The translations under genes and the position numbers were made by a program. The notes under the pieces were generated by a model. It worked only from the letters and a program-made list of their open reading frames with translations. It was not told where the DNA came from and made no database searches. From Saprospiraceae bacterium (GTDB lineage Bacteria; Bacteroidota; Bacteroidia; Chitinophagales; Saprospiraceae): a DNA stretch of 10,973 nucleotides. This document shows, one piece after another, positions 1-6,842 of this stretch (its first letter is position 1; every line of letters starts with the position of its first letter). Location: assembly GCA_025455635.1 (NCBI GenBank), contig JALOMF010000089.1, forward strand, positions 1-10,973. The letters are read 5' to 3'.

Positions 1-654
1 CAGTACGAAGGCCAGCGGCTGCCGCAGGTCGGTATCGTACAGCGAGCTGGCCGCCTCCAGCCAAGTGGCCATGATGCGTATTTTTTTGCTCCGCAAATAA
101 GCCACTGCCTCCTCCGATGAAAGCGCCACCATTGGCACGGTGAAAATGGCCCCCAAGCTCGCCCGGATGGCATTCGGGTTGAAAATATCGGTGTGCGGGT
201 CGCAGACCAGCACGGCGTCCACCCCGGCTGCATCGGCAGTGCGCAGCATGGCACCTAGGTTGCCAGGCTTCTCCACGCTCTCCATCACGAGCAACAGCGG
301 GGCGTCGCCCAGTTGAAGCTCGGCGAGCGCAGCGTTTTTCATTTTGAAAACAGCCACCACGTTAGGCACGCCCGTGCGGTAGGCGATTTTTTCAAAAACA
401 ACACTGCTGGTTCCTATCAGCTCGGCGGGTGGTACAGCGGCGTTTTTCACCAGCTTTTCGATGATGGCCAACGACGTGACAGGCTCCTCGAAAAGCAGGG
501 CATCCGCCTCGTAGCCGCTCCGCAATGCCAGTTCCACCTCCCGCAGTCCCTCCGCCACGAACAGTCCCTGCTCCCGGCGGTCACGGGCCTTGGCGCCTAG
601 CACGGCGATGTTTTTTATCAATGGGTTGTGGGGGCTGGTGATTTGTTTTAGCAT
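1..654 (-). CDS. SpoU/TrmH-family RNA 2'-O-methyltransferase, 3' end cut by window edge
   Basis: The reading frame is open from ATG at 654 to the window edge, giving 218 residues with no stop. The N-terminus (SPHNPLIKN near residue 7, then RDRREQGLFVAEGLREVELA at 25-44) is typical of the substrate-binding domain of SpoU-type enzymes. The catalytic SPOUT domain begins near residue 121 with motif 1, VMESVEKPGNLGAMLRTADA, which carries the conserved Asn132 and Arg138. This family transfers a methyl group from S-adenosylmethionine to a ribose 2'-OH in rRNA or tRNA, in the cytoplasm. Motifs 2 and 3, which form the AdoMet-binding trefoil knot, lie beyond the window, so the exact RNA target (RlmB-, TsnR- or TrmH-like) cannot be set. 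The gene starts 30 bp after the uvrB stop, and I see no TAnnTTTG box in the gap, so co-transcription with uvrB is likely. Family is secure, subfamily is not. Confidence 0.9.
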   Translation of the reverse strand, partial: MLKQITSPHNPLIKNIAVLGAKARDRREQGLFVAEGLREVELALRSGYEADALLFEEPVTSLAIIEKLVKNAAVPPAELIGTSSVVFEKIAYRTGVPNVVAVFKMKNAALAELQLGDAPLLLVMESVEKPGNLGAMLRTADAAGVDAVLVCDPHTDIFNPNAIRASLGAIFTVPMVALSSEEAVAYLRSKKIRIMATWLEAASSLYDTDLRQPLAFVL

Positions 655-684
655 GGTTTGTTTAAATCTTAGTCTGAAAAGCCC

Positions 685-2700
685 CTACTTCAACCGCTCC
701 CGCAGTGCCAGCATCTCGTCCCGGTATTGCGCAGCTGAAATGAAGTCCAAGTCCTTGGCCGCCTTTTTCATCTTGCTTTCCGTCTCGGCGATGAGGCGCT
801 CCACCTGGTCACGGGTCATGTGCGCCACGATGGGGTCGGCGGCAATGCTGAGGGCTTCCGGCTCGATGTAGTATTCCCGCTTGCCCCGGATGTCGAGCAC
901 GCTGCTGCGGGCCATGATTTCCTCCCGAGTCTTGGCGAGGGTGCGGGGCGTGATGCCGTGCTCCTCGTTGTAGGCCATTTGGATGCTGCGGCGGCGGTTC
1001 GTCTCGTCAATGGTGCGCTGCATGGAGTCGGTGATGGTGTCGGCGTAGAAAATGACGAGGCCGTTCACGTTCCGGGCGGCACGGCCAGCTGTTTGCGTGA
1101 GCGAGCGGTCGTTGCGTAGGAAGCCCTCCTTGTCGGCATCGAGGATGGCGACGAGCGAGACTTCGGGCAGGTCAAGCCCTTCCCTCAGCAGGTTCACGCC
1201 GATGAGCACATCGAACTCGCCGAGGCGCAGGTCACGCAGGATTTCCACCCGCTCCATCGTCTCCACTTCGGAGTGGATGTAGCGCACTTTGATGTCCAGC
1301 TTCGCAAAATACTTGGCCAGTTCTTCGGCCATGCGCTTGGTGAGCGTCGTGACGAGGATGCGCTCGTTTTTCACCACCCGCTCCTGTATCTCGGCCATGA
1401 GGTCGTCCACTTGGTTCAGGCTGGGCCGCACTTCGATGGGCGGGTCAATCAGGCCCGTCGGGCGGATGAGCTGCTCCACGATTTCGCCGCCCGTCTGCTC
1501 CATCTCGAAGTCGCCGGGCGTGGCGCTGACGTAAATTACCTGGTTCTGCAAACTCTCAAATTCGGTGAAACTGAGCGGTCGGTTGTCAATTGCCGAAGGC
1601 AGCCGAAAGCCCCAATTGACGAGGTTCATCTTGCGGGCACGGTCGCCGCCCCACATGCCCCGCACTTGCGGGATGGTCACGTGGCTTTCGTCAATCACCA
1701 TCAGGTAATCATCGGGGAAATAATCGAGCAAACAGAAGGGCCTCGTGCCGGGCACCCGGCCATCGAAGAAGCGGGAATAGTTCTCCACGCCGTTGCAATA
1801 GCCCAGTTCTTTTATCATTTCGAGGTCGAACTCGGTGCGCTCCTTGATGCGCTTGGCCTCCGAGTAGCGGCCTTCTTTTTCAAAATATTTGACCTGCTCC
1901 CAAAGTTCGTCCTGGATGTCACGGATGATGTCGCCCATGCGCTCCTTGGGCGGCACGTAGAGGTTGGCAGGGAAAATGGCGGCGGTTTTCAGGCTTTCGA
2001 TGCGCTTGCCACTCTCGATTTCCAGCCGTTCGATGGCCTCTATTTCATCGCCAAAGAAGATGATGCGGTAGCCGTAGTCCACGTAGGGGAGGTTGATGTC
2101 CACGGTGTCGCCCCGCACCCGGAAGGTGGCCCGCTTGAAGTCCACTTCGGTGCGGGAGTAGAGGCTTTCGACGAGCCGCAGCAGGAACGAGTTCCTCGTC
2201 ATCTTCATGCCCTCCTGTATGCGGATGATGCTCGTGCTGAGGTCTTCAGGATTGCCCATACCGTAGATGCAGGAGACCGATGCCACGATGATGATGTCCC
2301 GCCGACCACTGAGCAGCGAGGAGGTGGCCCGCAGCCTGAGCTTGTCCACCTCCTCGTTGATGTTCATGTCCTTTTCGATGAAGGTATCGGTGACGGAGAT
2401 GTAGGCCTCCGGCTGGTAGTAGTCGTAGTAGCTCACGAAATATTCCACCGCATTGTCCGGGAAGAACTCCCGGAACTCGCCGTAGAGCTGTGCGGTCAAG
2501 GTTTTATTGTGCGTGAGCACGAGCACTGGGCGGTCTAGCTGCGCAATGACGTTGGCGATGGTAAAGGTCTTGCCGGAACCCGTGACGCCGAGCAGCACCT
2601 GCGCCCGCTCGTGGTTTTGCACCCCCGACACGAGCTGACGGATGGCCTGTGGCTGGTCGCCGGTAGGCTTGTAGTTGCTATCTAAATGGAAAATGGACAT
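685..2700 (-). CDS. uvrB: UvrABC excinuclease subunit B
   Basis: The 671-aa product matches the usual UvrB length. UvrB is the DNA-damage-verifying helicase-like subunit of nucleotide excision repair: it receives lesions from UvrA and recruits UvrC for incision. Visible motifs, in order, are Walker A GVTGSGKT (38-45), the aromatic beta-hairpin region YFVSYYDYYQPEAY (87-100) that clamps one DNA strand, the DESH Walker B box (337-340), SATPGD (392-397), and helicase motif VI QTAGRAARN (536-544). The last 44 residues, beginning MTRDQVERLIAE, form the C-terminal UVR domain that contacts UvrC. All family hallmarks are present and the gene appears intact. The start fits the N-terminal alignment (FHLDSNYKPTGDQPQAI). 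Two candidate promoters lie just upstream on the same strand; I did not recognise a LexA-type operator. A long antisense frame across this gene is a codon-usage shadow. Confidence 0.99.
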   Translation of the reverse strand: MSIFHLDSNYKPTGDQPQAIRQLVSGVQNHERAQVLLGVTGSGKTFTIANVIAQLDRPVLVLTHNKTLTAQLYGEFREFFPDNAVEYFVSYYDYYQPEAYISVTDTFIEKDMNINEEVDKLRLRATSSLLSGRRDIIIVASVSCIYGMGNPEDLSTSIIRIQEGMKMTRNSFLLRLVESLYSRTEVDFKRATFRVRGDTVDINLPYVDYGYRIIFFGDEIEAIERLEIESGKRIESLKTAAIFPANLYVPPKERMGDIIRDIQDELWEQVKYFEKEGRYSEAKRIKERTEFDLEMIKELGYCNGVENYSRFFDGRVPGTRPFCLLDYFPDDYLMVIDESHVTIPQVRGMWGGDRARKMNLVNWGFRLPSAIDNRPLSFTEFESLQNQVIYVSATPGDFEMEQTGGEIVEQLIRPTGLIDPPIEVRPSLNQVDDLMAEIQERVVKNERILVTTLTKRMAEELAKYFAKLDIKVRYIHSEVETMERVEILRDLRLGEFDVLIGVNLLREGLDLPEVSLVAILDADKEGFLRNDRSLTQTAGRAARNVNGLVIFYADTITDSMQRTIDETNRRRSIQMAYNEEHGITPRTLAKTREEIMARSSVLDIRGKREYYIEPEALSIAADPIVAHMTRDQVERLIAETESKMKKAAKDLDFISAAQYRDEMLALRERLK

Positions 2701-2705
2701 GGTGG

Positions 2706-2741
2706 CGAAGGTAGTTTGAGCTTGCGAAATCCCACACCAAA
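2706..2741 (-). promoter_or_regulatory. Possible start-proximal promoter for uvrB
   Basis: On the minus strand TACCTTCG (2713-2706) differs at one position from the Bacteroidota -7 box TAnnTTTG. A TTTG (2741-2738) lies 24 bp upstream as a possible -33 element, slightly beyond the usual spacing. The box ends 5 nt before the ATG, so transcription from it would start at or next to the start codon and give a leaderless or nearly leaderless message. The imperfect box and long spacer keep confidence low. Confidence 0.35.
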
Positions 2742-2767
2742 GGTCGGGAAATGGTGGGTATAAAGGA

Positions 2768-2775
2768 CAAAAATA
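2768..2775 (-). promoter_or_regulatory. Candidate -7 promoter box upstream of uvrB
   Basis: TATTTTTG read on the minus strand is a perfect TAnnTTTG match. Transcription would start near 2762 and leave a leader of about 60 nt before uvrB. No convincing TTG -33 element sits at the expected distance, and this is AT-rich spacer DNA where a chance match is possible. Confidence 0.4.
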
Positions 2776-2825
2776 GGGGTAGTGAAGTTCAATGGAGGGC
2801 GTGATATTGAGCTTAAAATCGAATA

Positions 2826-2859
2826 TTGACCAATCAATTATTTGGTTTCAATAGCTTTG
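2826..2859 (+). promoter_or_regulatory. Promoter of the lipoprotein gene at 2902
   Basis: TAGCTTTG at 2852-2859 matches the Bacteroidota -7 consensus TAnnTTTG exactly. A TTG at 2826-2828 lies 23 bp upstream, at the outer limit of the reported -33 spacing. Transcription would start around 2864, about 38 nt before the ATG at 2902. This placement argues against a TTG start at 2842, which would lie upstream of the transcript. Confidence 0.6.
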
Positions 2860-2901
2860 CATCCCACAACCGCCACACCACAACAAAAATCAACTACAAC
2901 C

Positions 2902-3654
2902 ATGAAAATCGTAAATTACCTGTTCGTCATCATTTGCCTAGCCTTCACGGCCTGCCAGGAGCAGGGCAGCACCTCCACCTCCACCTCCACCACCGAACCA
3001 GCCGACACCACCGCCACGGAGGCCGCAGCGCCCGCCGAATCTGCGGCGGCAGCCCCTCAAGACAGCATCGCCCCGCCAGTGGGCTTCAAGGTGTTGGGCA
3101 GTGCCAAGGGCGACCTGGACAAGGACGGCCAAGCCGAACAGGCCGTGGTCTATGACACGCCACGGGAAGGTGATATGGGCACCGAGCGGGAACTCCATAT
3201 TTTTAAACTAAAAGAAGGCAAATGGGAGCTTTGGCAAAAGGCGTCGGGCGTCGTGCTCGGCAGCCAACAGGGCGGCGTCATGGGCGACCCCTTTGAAGAA
3301 GTGAAAGTTGAAAATGGCAGCGTGGTACTCAGCCATTTCGGCGGCAGCCGCTCCAAATGGCATTACACGCACCGCTTCCGCTTCCAGAACAACGACTGGC
3401 AACTGATAGGCGCTACGGTCAACAACGGTGCCCCTTGCGATTATTTCGAGGACTTCGACTACAACCTCTCCACTGGCAAAATCCACTACAAAAAGACGAC
3501 GGAGGACTGCTCGAAAAGCGAGGACAACCCCATCACGAAGACTACCGAAAAGGACTTTGAGGTGAAGCCAAAAAGCCTGCCATCTATGGGCAGCTTCCGC
3601 ACGGGCGAGAACCAACTCAAGCTGCCTAAGACGGAAATTGAGTTCTATTATTGA
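2902..3654 (+). CDS. Putative lipoprotein with an EF-hand-like Ca-binding loop, function unknown
   Basis: The 250-aa product begins with a short hydrophobic signal sequence (residues 1-17) ending FTAC, which suggests a lipobox with Cys18 as the lipidated residue. A Ser/Thr run and then an Ala/Pro/Glu/Thr-rich stretch (22-58) look like a flexible tether. Residues 70-79, GDLDKDGQAE, have the DxDxDG...E spacing of EF-hand or FG-GAP/VCBS Ca-binding loops, followed by the strand AVVYDT. The rest (95-200) looks beta-rich, with FRFQNNDWQLIGA and DYNLSTGKIHYKK, a pattern I associate with exported Bacteroidota proteins without a defined role. Two later cysteines (179 and 203) could form a disulfide. 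The ATG at 2902 was chosen because it gives the signal peptide and lies downstream of the promoter. The gene converges on the 3667-4863 gene with a 12 bp gap. Localisation is fairly secure; function is unknown. Confidence 0.82.
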   Translation: MKIVNYLFVIICLAFTACQEQGSTSTSTSTTEPADTTATEAAAPAESAAAAPQDSIAPPVGFKVLGSAKGDLDKDGQAEQAVVYDTPREGDMGTERELHIFKLKEGKWELWQKASGVVLGSQQGGVMGDPFEEVKVENGSVVLSHFGGSRSKWHYTHRFRFQNNDWQLIGATVNNGAPCDYFEDFDYNLSTGKIHYKKTTEDCSKSEDNPITKTTEKDFEVKPKSLPSMGSFRTGENQLKLPKTEIEFYY

Positions 3655-3666
3655 TGGTCGCTGCCG

Positions 3667-4863
3667 TCAACGCACGACCAGTTTTTCACCAAAACGCTGC
3701 TTGCCCTCTTCGATGCGCAGGAAATAAATGCCAGCGGGCAGCCTTGACACATCCAATTCGAAAGCATCGGTGCGGCAGTTGATGTCGTAGTCGCTGACCA
3801 CGCTGCCTGTTGCGTTGAAGAGCCAGACAGCGGCCAAGCCACGCTCCATCTTCGGCCAGCGGACAGTGAGCAGGTCGTCGGCGGGGTTCGGAGCGATGGT
3901 GGGCACCACGCCTGTCCAGTCCAAGCCACATTCAACGCCCTCGGTGTACACGTAGGTTATGCGACCATAATCGCCCAAGAATTCGTATTTCGGGAGGCCG
4001 TCGCAATGGTTGAAATACGAATAGTCCTCGGTGAAGGTGTAGTTCGAAGCGGTATAGGTGTTGACAATGGACTTGCCGACCAAAAAGCTTTGGTTGTCAT
4101 ACTGGTAAGTGAGGACGGAAAAAAAGGTCAGGGTCAGCACTGAATCATACACGACGTAATTGCGCTCGGCAGCTAGCGTGCCATCCAGGTTGTATTCGTA
4201 CAAGATTCTGCTGGCGAGGCCGAGGCTGTTGTTCAAATTTTGCTCGATGAGCCTGTTGTCCGAATCATAAACCCAGACCACAGCACTGTCCATCCGCCAG
4301 ACTTCCCCGGTTTGCTCGTTGATTTCGCCTGTGTTCAGCACGGTTTTGTTGCCATTTGCATCGTATTGGTAGGAAATGAAAGATGTATTTTTGAAATTAA
4401 AACCATCAAACATGTAAGAGAATTGGGACCAGATACTATCCTCCCGGCAGCCTTCACTGTAGAAATAGCGGTCTTCATCCGTTTGAATCAAACCACCTTC
4501 TTCATCATATAAACTCCCAAACCGCCGCTCGACGCAAGCCGTGGCTTCATTCACAATGGCTTGGCGTTCGAGCCGCAGGTAAAGCCCCGTGGAATCGGGC
4601 AGCAGGATGTACAACGTGTACTGGAGCACATTCCCGTCGCTATCGTTCTCCATCAGTTCCTTGCGGCTAGGCTTCCATTTTTCATCAAAATAAGCATAAG
4701 TGCGGCTCGTTTCATGGCCATTTTCATCAAAAGTATGCTCGATGCGGGTGGAAGGCTGCCATTGACCGTCGCTGAGGAGTTCAGTGGTCTGGCGTTTGAT
4801 TTTCGGCTGCGCAAACAGGCAGATAGGTAAAACCAGTAAAGAAAGGCATGTGACGTTTTTCAT
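3667..4863 (-). CDS. Secreted protein with T9SS type A C-terminal sorting domain
   Basis: The 398-aa protein begins with a signal peptide (about residues 1-19, ending CLFAQ) for Sec export. It ends in a domain typical of type IX secretion cargo: APNPADDLLTVRW (324-336), LFNATGSVV (348-356), then LPAGIYFLRIEEGKQRFGEK (375-394) and LVVR. Such tails direct passage through the outer-membrane T9SS and often attachment to the cell surface. The middle (about 40-300) holds irregular motifs such as FDENGHET (45-52), YQYDANGNKT (165-174), VYDSDNRL (198-205) and YEYNLDGTLA (222-231). They resemble YD/RHS-type repeats that form beta-sheet shells, but they are widely spaced and there is no RHS core or toxin domain. 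No catalytic motif is visible. No TAnnTTTG box was found in its 104-bp upstream spacer, so it may be read through from the glycosyltransferase gene. Export route is confident; function is unknown. Confidence 0.9.
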   Translation of the reverse strand: MKNVTCLSLLVLPICLFAQPKIKRQTTELLSDGQWQPSTRIEHTFDENGHETSRTYAYFDEKWKPSRKELMENDSDGNVLQYTLYILLPDSTGLYLRLERQAIVNEATACVERRFGSLYDEEGGLIQTDEDRYFYSEGCREDSIWSQFSYMFDGFNFKNTSFISYQYDANGNKTVLNTGEINEQTGEVWRMDSAVVWVYDSDNRLIEQNLNNSLGLASRILYEYNLDGTLAAERNYVVYDSVLTLTFFSVLTYQYDNQSFLVGKSIVNTYTASNYTFTEDYSYFNHCDGLPKYEFLGDYGRITYVYTEGVECGLDWTGVVPTIAPNPADDLLTVRWPKMERGLAAVWLFNATGSVVSDYDINCRTDAFELDVSRLPAGIYFLRIEEGKQRFGEKLVVR

Positions 4864-4872
4864 TTGACCTGC

Positions 4873-4887
4873 TTATTTCAGAAATAA
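4873..4887. promoter_or_regulatory. Perfect 15-nt palindrome just upstream of the T9SS cargo gene
   Basis: TTATTTC-A-GAAATAA is a perfect 7-bp inverted repeat around one base, ending 10 bp from the ATG at 4863. It could be an operator for a dimeric regulator or a weak hairpin in the leader. The DNA is AT-rich, so chance is a real alternative. A second small inverted repeat, AGCGG (4899-4903) with CCGCT (4911-4915), lies close by. Confidence 0.3.
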
Positions 4888-4967
4888 AAAAATCGGTAAG
4901 CGGCCCAGTACCGCTGCAAAACACCGTGAAGATAAACAGGATTTCATTTTAAAAAAAACCAAAACAC

Positions 4968-5909
4968 CTACCCCCTGTGCTCCCGACGCACCTTGTAGGG
5001 GCGCTTCTGCTGCGACTCGTAGTAGGTGCGCATTTGGATTTCCACCACGATACCAATGGTGACGAGCTGGATGCCAGCGATGACGAGCATCAGGCCAAGG
5101 ATGAGCAGCGGCTTGCCCCAGATGTCGTGGCCCATGAGCTTGTAAATGCCCAAGTAGAGGTTGATGAGCGCCCCAATGGCGAAGAGGCCGACGCCCAAGT
5201 TGCCGAAGAGGTGCATCGGGCGCTGCATGTATTTTTTCAGGAAAAGCATCAGCAGCAGGTCGCTGATGACCTTGAAGGTGCGGCCCAGGCCGTATTTAGA
5301 TTGGCCAAAGCGCCGGGCGTGGTGGCGCACGTTCATCTGTGTGATGCGGGCACCTTCCAAGCGGGCAAGCACGGGGATGAAACGGTGCAGTTCGCCGTAG
5401 AGGCCGAGGTCCTTGGCGATGTCACTGCGGAAGACCTTGAGGGCGCAGCCGTAGTCCTTGAGGTGTACGTCGGTGGAATTGCGGATAATCCAATTGGCGA
5501 TGAGGCTGGGGATTTTGCGCAAAATCATGCCATCCTTCCGGTTGGCCCGGATGCCCGCCACCAAGTCCCAGTCGCCTTCTTCGGCCAGCTTTAGCATGGC
5601 GGGCAGGTCGGCGGGGTCGTTTTGCAGGTCGCCGTCCATCGTGGCGATGAACTCGCCCTCGGCGTGGTCAATGCCTGCCATGAGGGCCATGCTCTGGCCG
5701 TAGTTTTTGCGGAACTCGATGAAGCGCAGGCGGTCGTACTTGATTTTTTTTAGCTCCGCCAAGGTGCCGTCACTGGAGCCGTCGTCCACGTAGAGGATTT
5801 CATGGTCAATGCCCTTGAGGGCTGCCACAAGCTGGTCGAACAGCGGTCGGATGTTCTCTTCTTCGTTATAGACGGTGATGACGACGGATAATTTCATTGG
5901 CTTTGCCAT
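4968..5909 (-). CDS. GT2-family polyprenyl-phosphate glycosyltransferase (GtrB/DPM1-like)
   Basis: The 313-aa product is a GT-A fold glycosyltransferase with membrane anchors. Visible motifs are VVITVYNEEENI (9-20), VDDGSSDGT (41-49) and the metal- and sugar-nucleotide-binding DGDLQ (92-96). HRFIPVLA (175-182) and VRHHARRFGQSKYGLGRT (194-211) are typical of the dolichyl-phosphate mannose synthase/GtrB/ArnC group. Two hydrophobic segments (about 234-258 and 266-290) form the C-terminal membrane hairpin. Enzymes of this group move a sugar from a nucleotide donor to polyprenyl phosphate on the cytoplasmic face, supplying glycosylation of lipids, glycans or proteins. The sugar cannot be read from the sequence. 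An upstream ATG at 5972 would add 21 atypical residues across the TACCTTTG promoter, so the ATG at 5909 was chosen. No other glycan genes are nearby. Confidence 0.93.
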   Translation of the reverse strand: MAKPMKLSVVITVYNEEENIRPLFDQLVAALKGIDHEILYVDDGSSDGTLAELKKIKYDRLRFIEFRKNYGQSMALMAGIDHAEGEFIATMDGDLQNDPADLPAMLKLAEEGDWDLVAGIRANRKDGMILRKIPSLIANWIIRNSTDVHLKDYGCALKVFRSDIAKDLGLYGELHRFIPVLARLEGARITQMNVRHHARRFGQSKYGLGRTFKVISDLLLMLFLKKYMQRPMHLFGNLGVGLFAIGALINLYLGIYKLMGHDIWGKPLLILGLMLVIAGIQLVTIGIVVEIQMRTYYESQQKRPYKVRREHRG

Positions 5910-5926
5910 AGGTGTTTGTTGGGGGG

Positions 5927-5961
5927 CAAAGGTAGGGCTTGTCGGGTAAAAAGATGTGCAA
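5927..5961 (-). promoter_or_regulatory. Promoter of the glycosyltransferase gene
   Basis: On the minus strand TACCTTTG (5934-5927) matches the Bacteroidota -7 box exactly, with TTG (5961-5959) 24 bp upstream as a possible -33 element. The predicted transcription start is near 5922, about 13 nt before the ATG at 5909. It decides the start of that gene. Confidence 0.6.
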
Positions 5962-5972
5962 CAGATTGGCAT

Positions 5973-6731
5973 TTACCAAACCACCTCTGGCAACGTCTTG
6001 TGCCAATCCGGGAACAAGGCCACCACCTGCCGCCGTAGCTTGTCGAGCAAGGCCAGCATGTCCAGTATTTCGTCTTCTTTTTCAGGGAAAAACTCCAAGA
6101 AAACCTGCCAAGCCGCCATGCTGCGCTCAATGGCTATGACCAGTATTCGGGAGGTACGGTAGGAATCACTGTTCAGTGGGCCACCCCAATGCTCCTCGTT
6201 GATTTCATCGTAGCCGTTCAGCGCACGGCTAATCTTTGCCCCAATGAAAAACATATACCAGCCTATGATTTCCCGTTTGTCGGCCACGTCCTGCCATCGG
6301 GCGAGGGTCTCCTCTTCGCCCTTGATGCCCATTTCTACCCAACGGATGGATTCTTGTCCTTTTTCGGGAAAAAACTCCTTGCCTGCTTCGAAAAAAGCCT
6401 CCGCCTTGTCCATGTATTCCTCGTGGAATTTCATCCACTGCCCCTCCAGTTCAACCACTTTTTGGCTGGGCGGTGGCTCTTCCACATCGGGCAGGTTGTC
6501 GAGGTCAATGCCAAGCTCCTCCGCATGTTGCCGGAGCATATCAAGCGCCTTGGCCATGTTGTTGGACACGTATTCCCAGAACTTGGGGTTGGAAATATCC
6601 TTCTCCTCCTCCGTCAGGCCAGCCTCCAGTTCCATCTGGTAGCTGTAGCAGCGGTCGGTGTATTTACAGCGCTCGCACCAGCGGTCGCAGTAGTTGTAGA
6701 TGCCGGGGATGTGGTTGTCTTCGTCTGTCAT
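5973..6731 (-). CDS. Conserved-looking hypothetical protein with N-terminal Cx3Cx2Cx5C cluster
   Basis: I do not recognise a named family for this 252-aa protein. Close to the N-terminus, YNYCDRWCERCKYTDRC holds four cysteines (15, 19, 22, 28) in the pattern Cx3Cx2Cx5C, suitable for a zinc or Fe-S site. The rest is acidic, rich in aromatics and probably mostly helical. EFFPEKGQE (119-127) and EFFPEKEDE (213-221) repeat each other, which hints at an internal duplication of a helical unit. There is no signal peptide or membrane segment from the chosen start, so it is probably cytoplasmic. The ATG at 6731 was chosen because the longer frame from 6818 reads through the terminator and the promoter. 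A TACGTTTG box precedes it. The stop lies directly against an ATG at 5972 (TAAATG), but the glycosyltransferase seems to use its own promoter further in. The gene is real; its role is unknown. Confidence 0.8.
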   Translation of the reverse strand: MTDEDNHIPGIYNYCDRWCERCKYTDRCYSYQMELEAGLTEEEKDISNPKFWEYVSNNMAKALDMLRQHAEELGIDLDNLPDVEEPPPSQKVVELEGQWMKFHEEYMDKAEAFFEAGKEFFPEKGQESIRWVEMGIKGEEETLARWQDVADKREIIGWYMFFIGAKISRALNGYDEINEEHWGGPLNSDSYRTSRILVIAIERSMAAWQVFLEFFPEKEDEILDMLALLDKLRRQVVALFPDWHKTLPEVVW

Positions 6732-6764
6732 AGTATGTGATATTGTGGCATAAACTTGAATTGA

Positions 6765-6772
6765 CAAACGTA
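6765..6772 (-). promoter_or_regulatory. Promoter -7 box of the Cys-cluster protein gene
   Basis: TACGTTTG on the minus strand matches TAnnTTTG exactly. Transcription would start near 6760, about 29 nt before the ATG at 6731. No clear TTG -33 element is present because the upstream DNA is the lpd terminator. It is placed as expected for a new transcription unit after a terminator. Confidence 0.5.
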
Positions 6773-6785
6773 TAAAAATTGCCAC

Positions 6786-6826
6786 AAAAAAAGGTGATGC
6801 CACCTCAAGCAGCATCACCCTTTTTT
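6786..6826 (-). terminator. Intrinsic terminator of the lpd transcript, possibly bidirectional
   Basis: GGTGATGC (6793-6800) and GCATCACC (6812-6819) form a perfect 8-bp stem around an 11-nt loop. On the minus strand the stem is followed by seven T (6792-6786), as expected for a rho-independent terminator, and it begins 16 bp past the lpd stop. On the plus strand it is followed by C and six T (6821-6826), so it could work both ways, although no plus-strand gene approaches it. Confidence 0.88.
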
Positions 6827-6842
6827 ATCAATCCATATTTTA

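Noticed and set aside
1273..2538. A 421-codon plus-strand open frame antisense to uvrB
   Set aside because: It lies wholly inside uvrB, which has every expected motif. The antisense product is rich in His, Val and Asp in the way typical of a shadow of a GC-biased gene, and resembles no protein I know.
4977..5594. A 205-codon plus-strand open frame antisense to the glycosyltransferase
   Set aside because: It is wholly within a well-supported gene and its composition is that of a reverse-strand shadow.
6189..6740. A 183-codon plus-strand frame opposite the Cys-cluster protein
   Set aside because: The minus-strand gene has a good start, promoter and cysteine motif. The plus frame has none of these.
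6732..6818. An N-terminal extension of the Cys-cluster protein that looks like a hydrophobic signal
   Set aside because: It is the translation of the lpd terminator stem and of the promoter region, so it lies upstream of the likely transcript.
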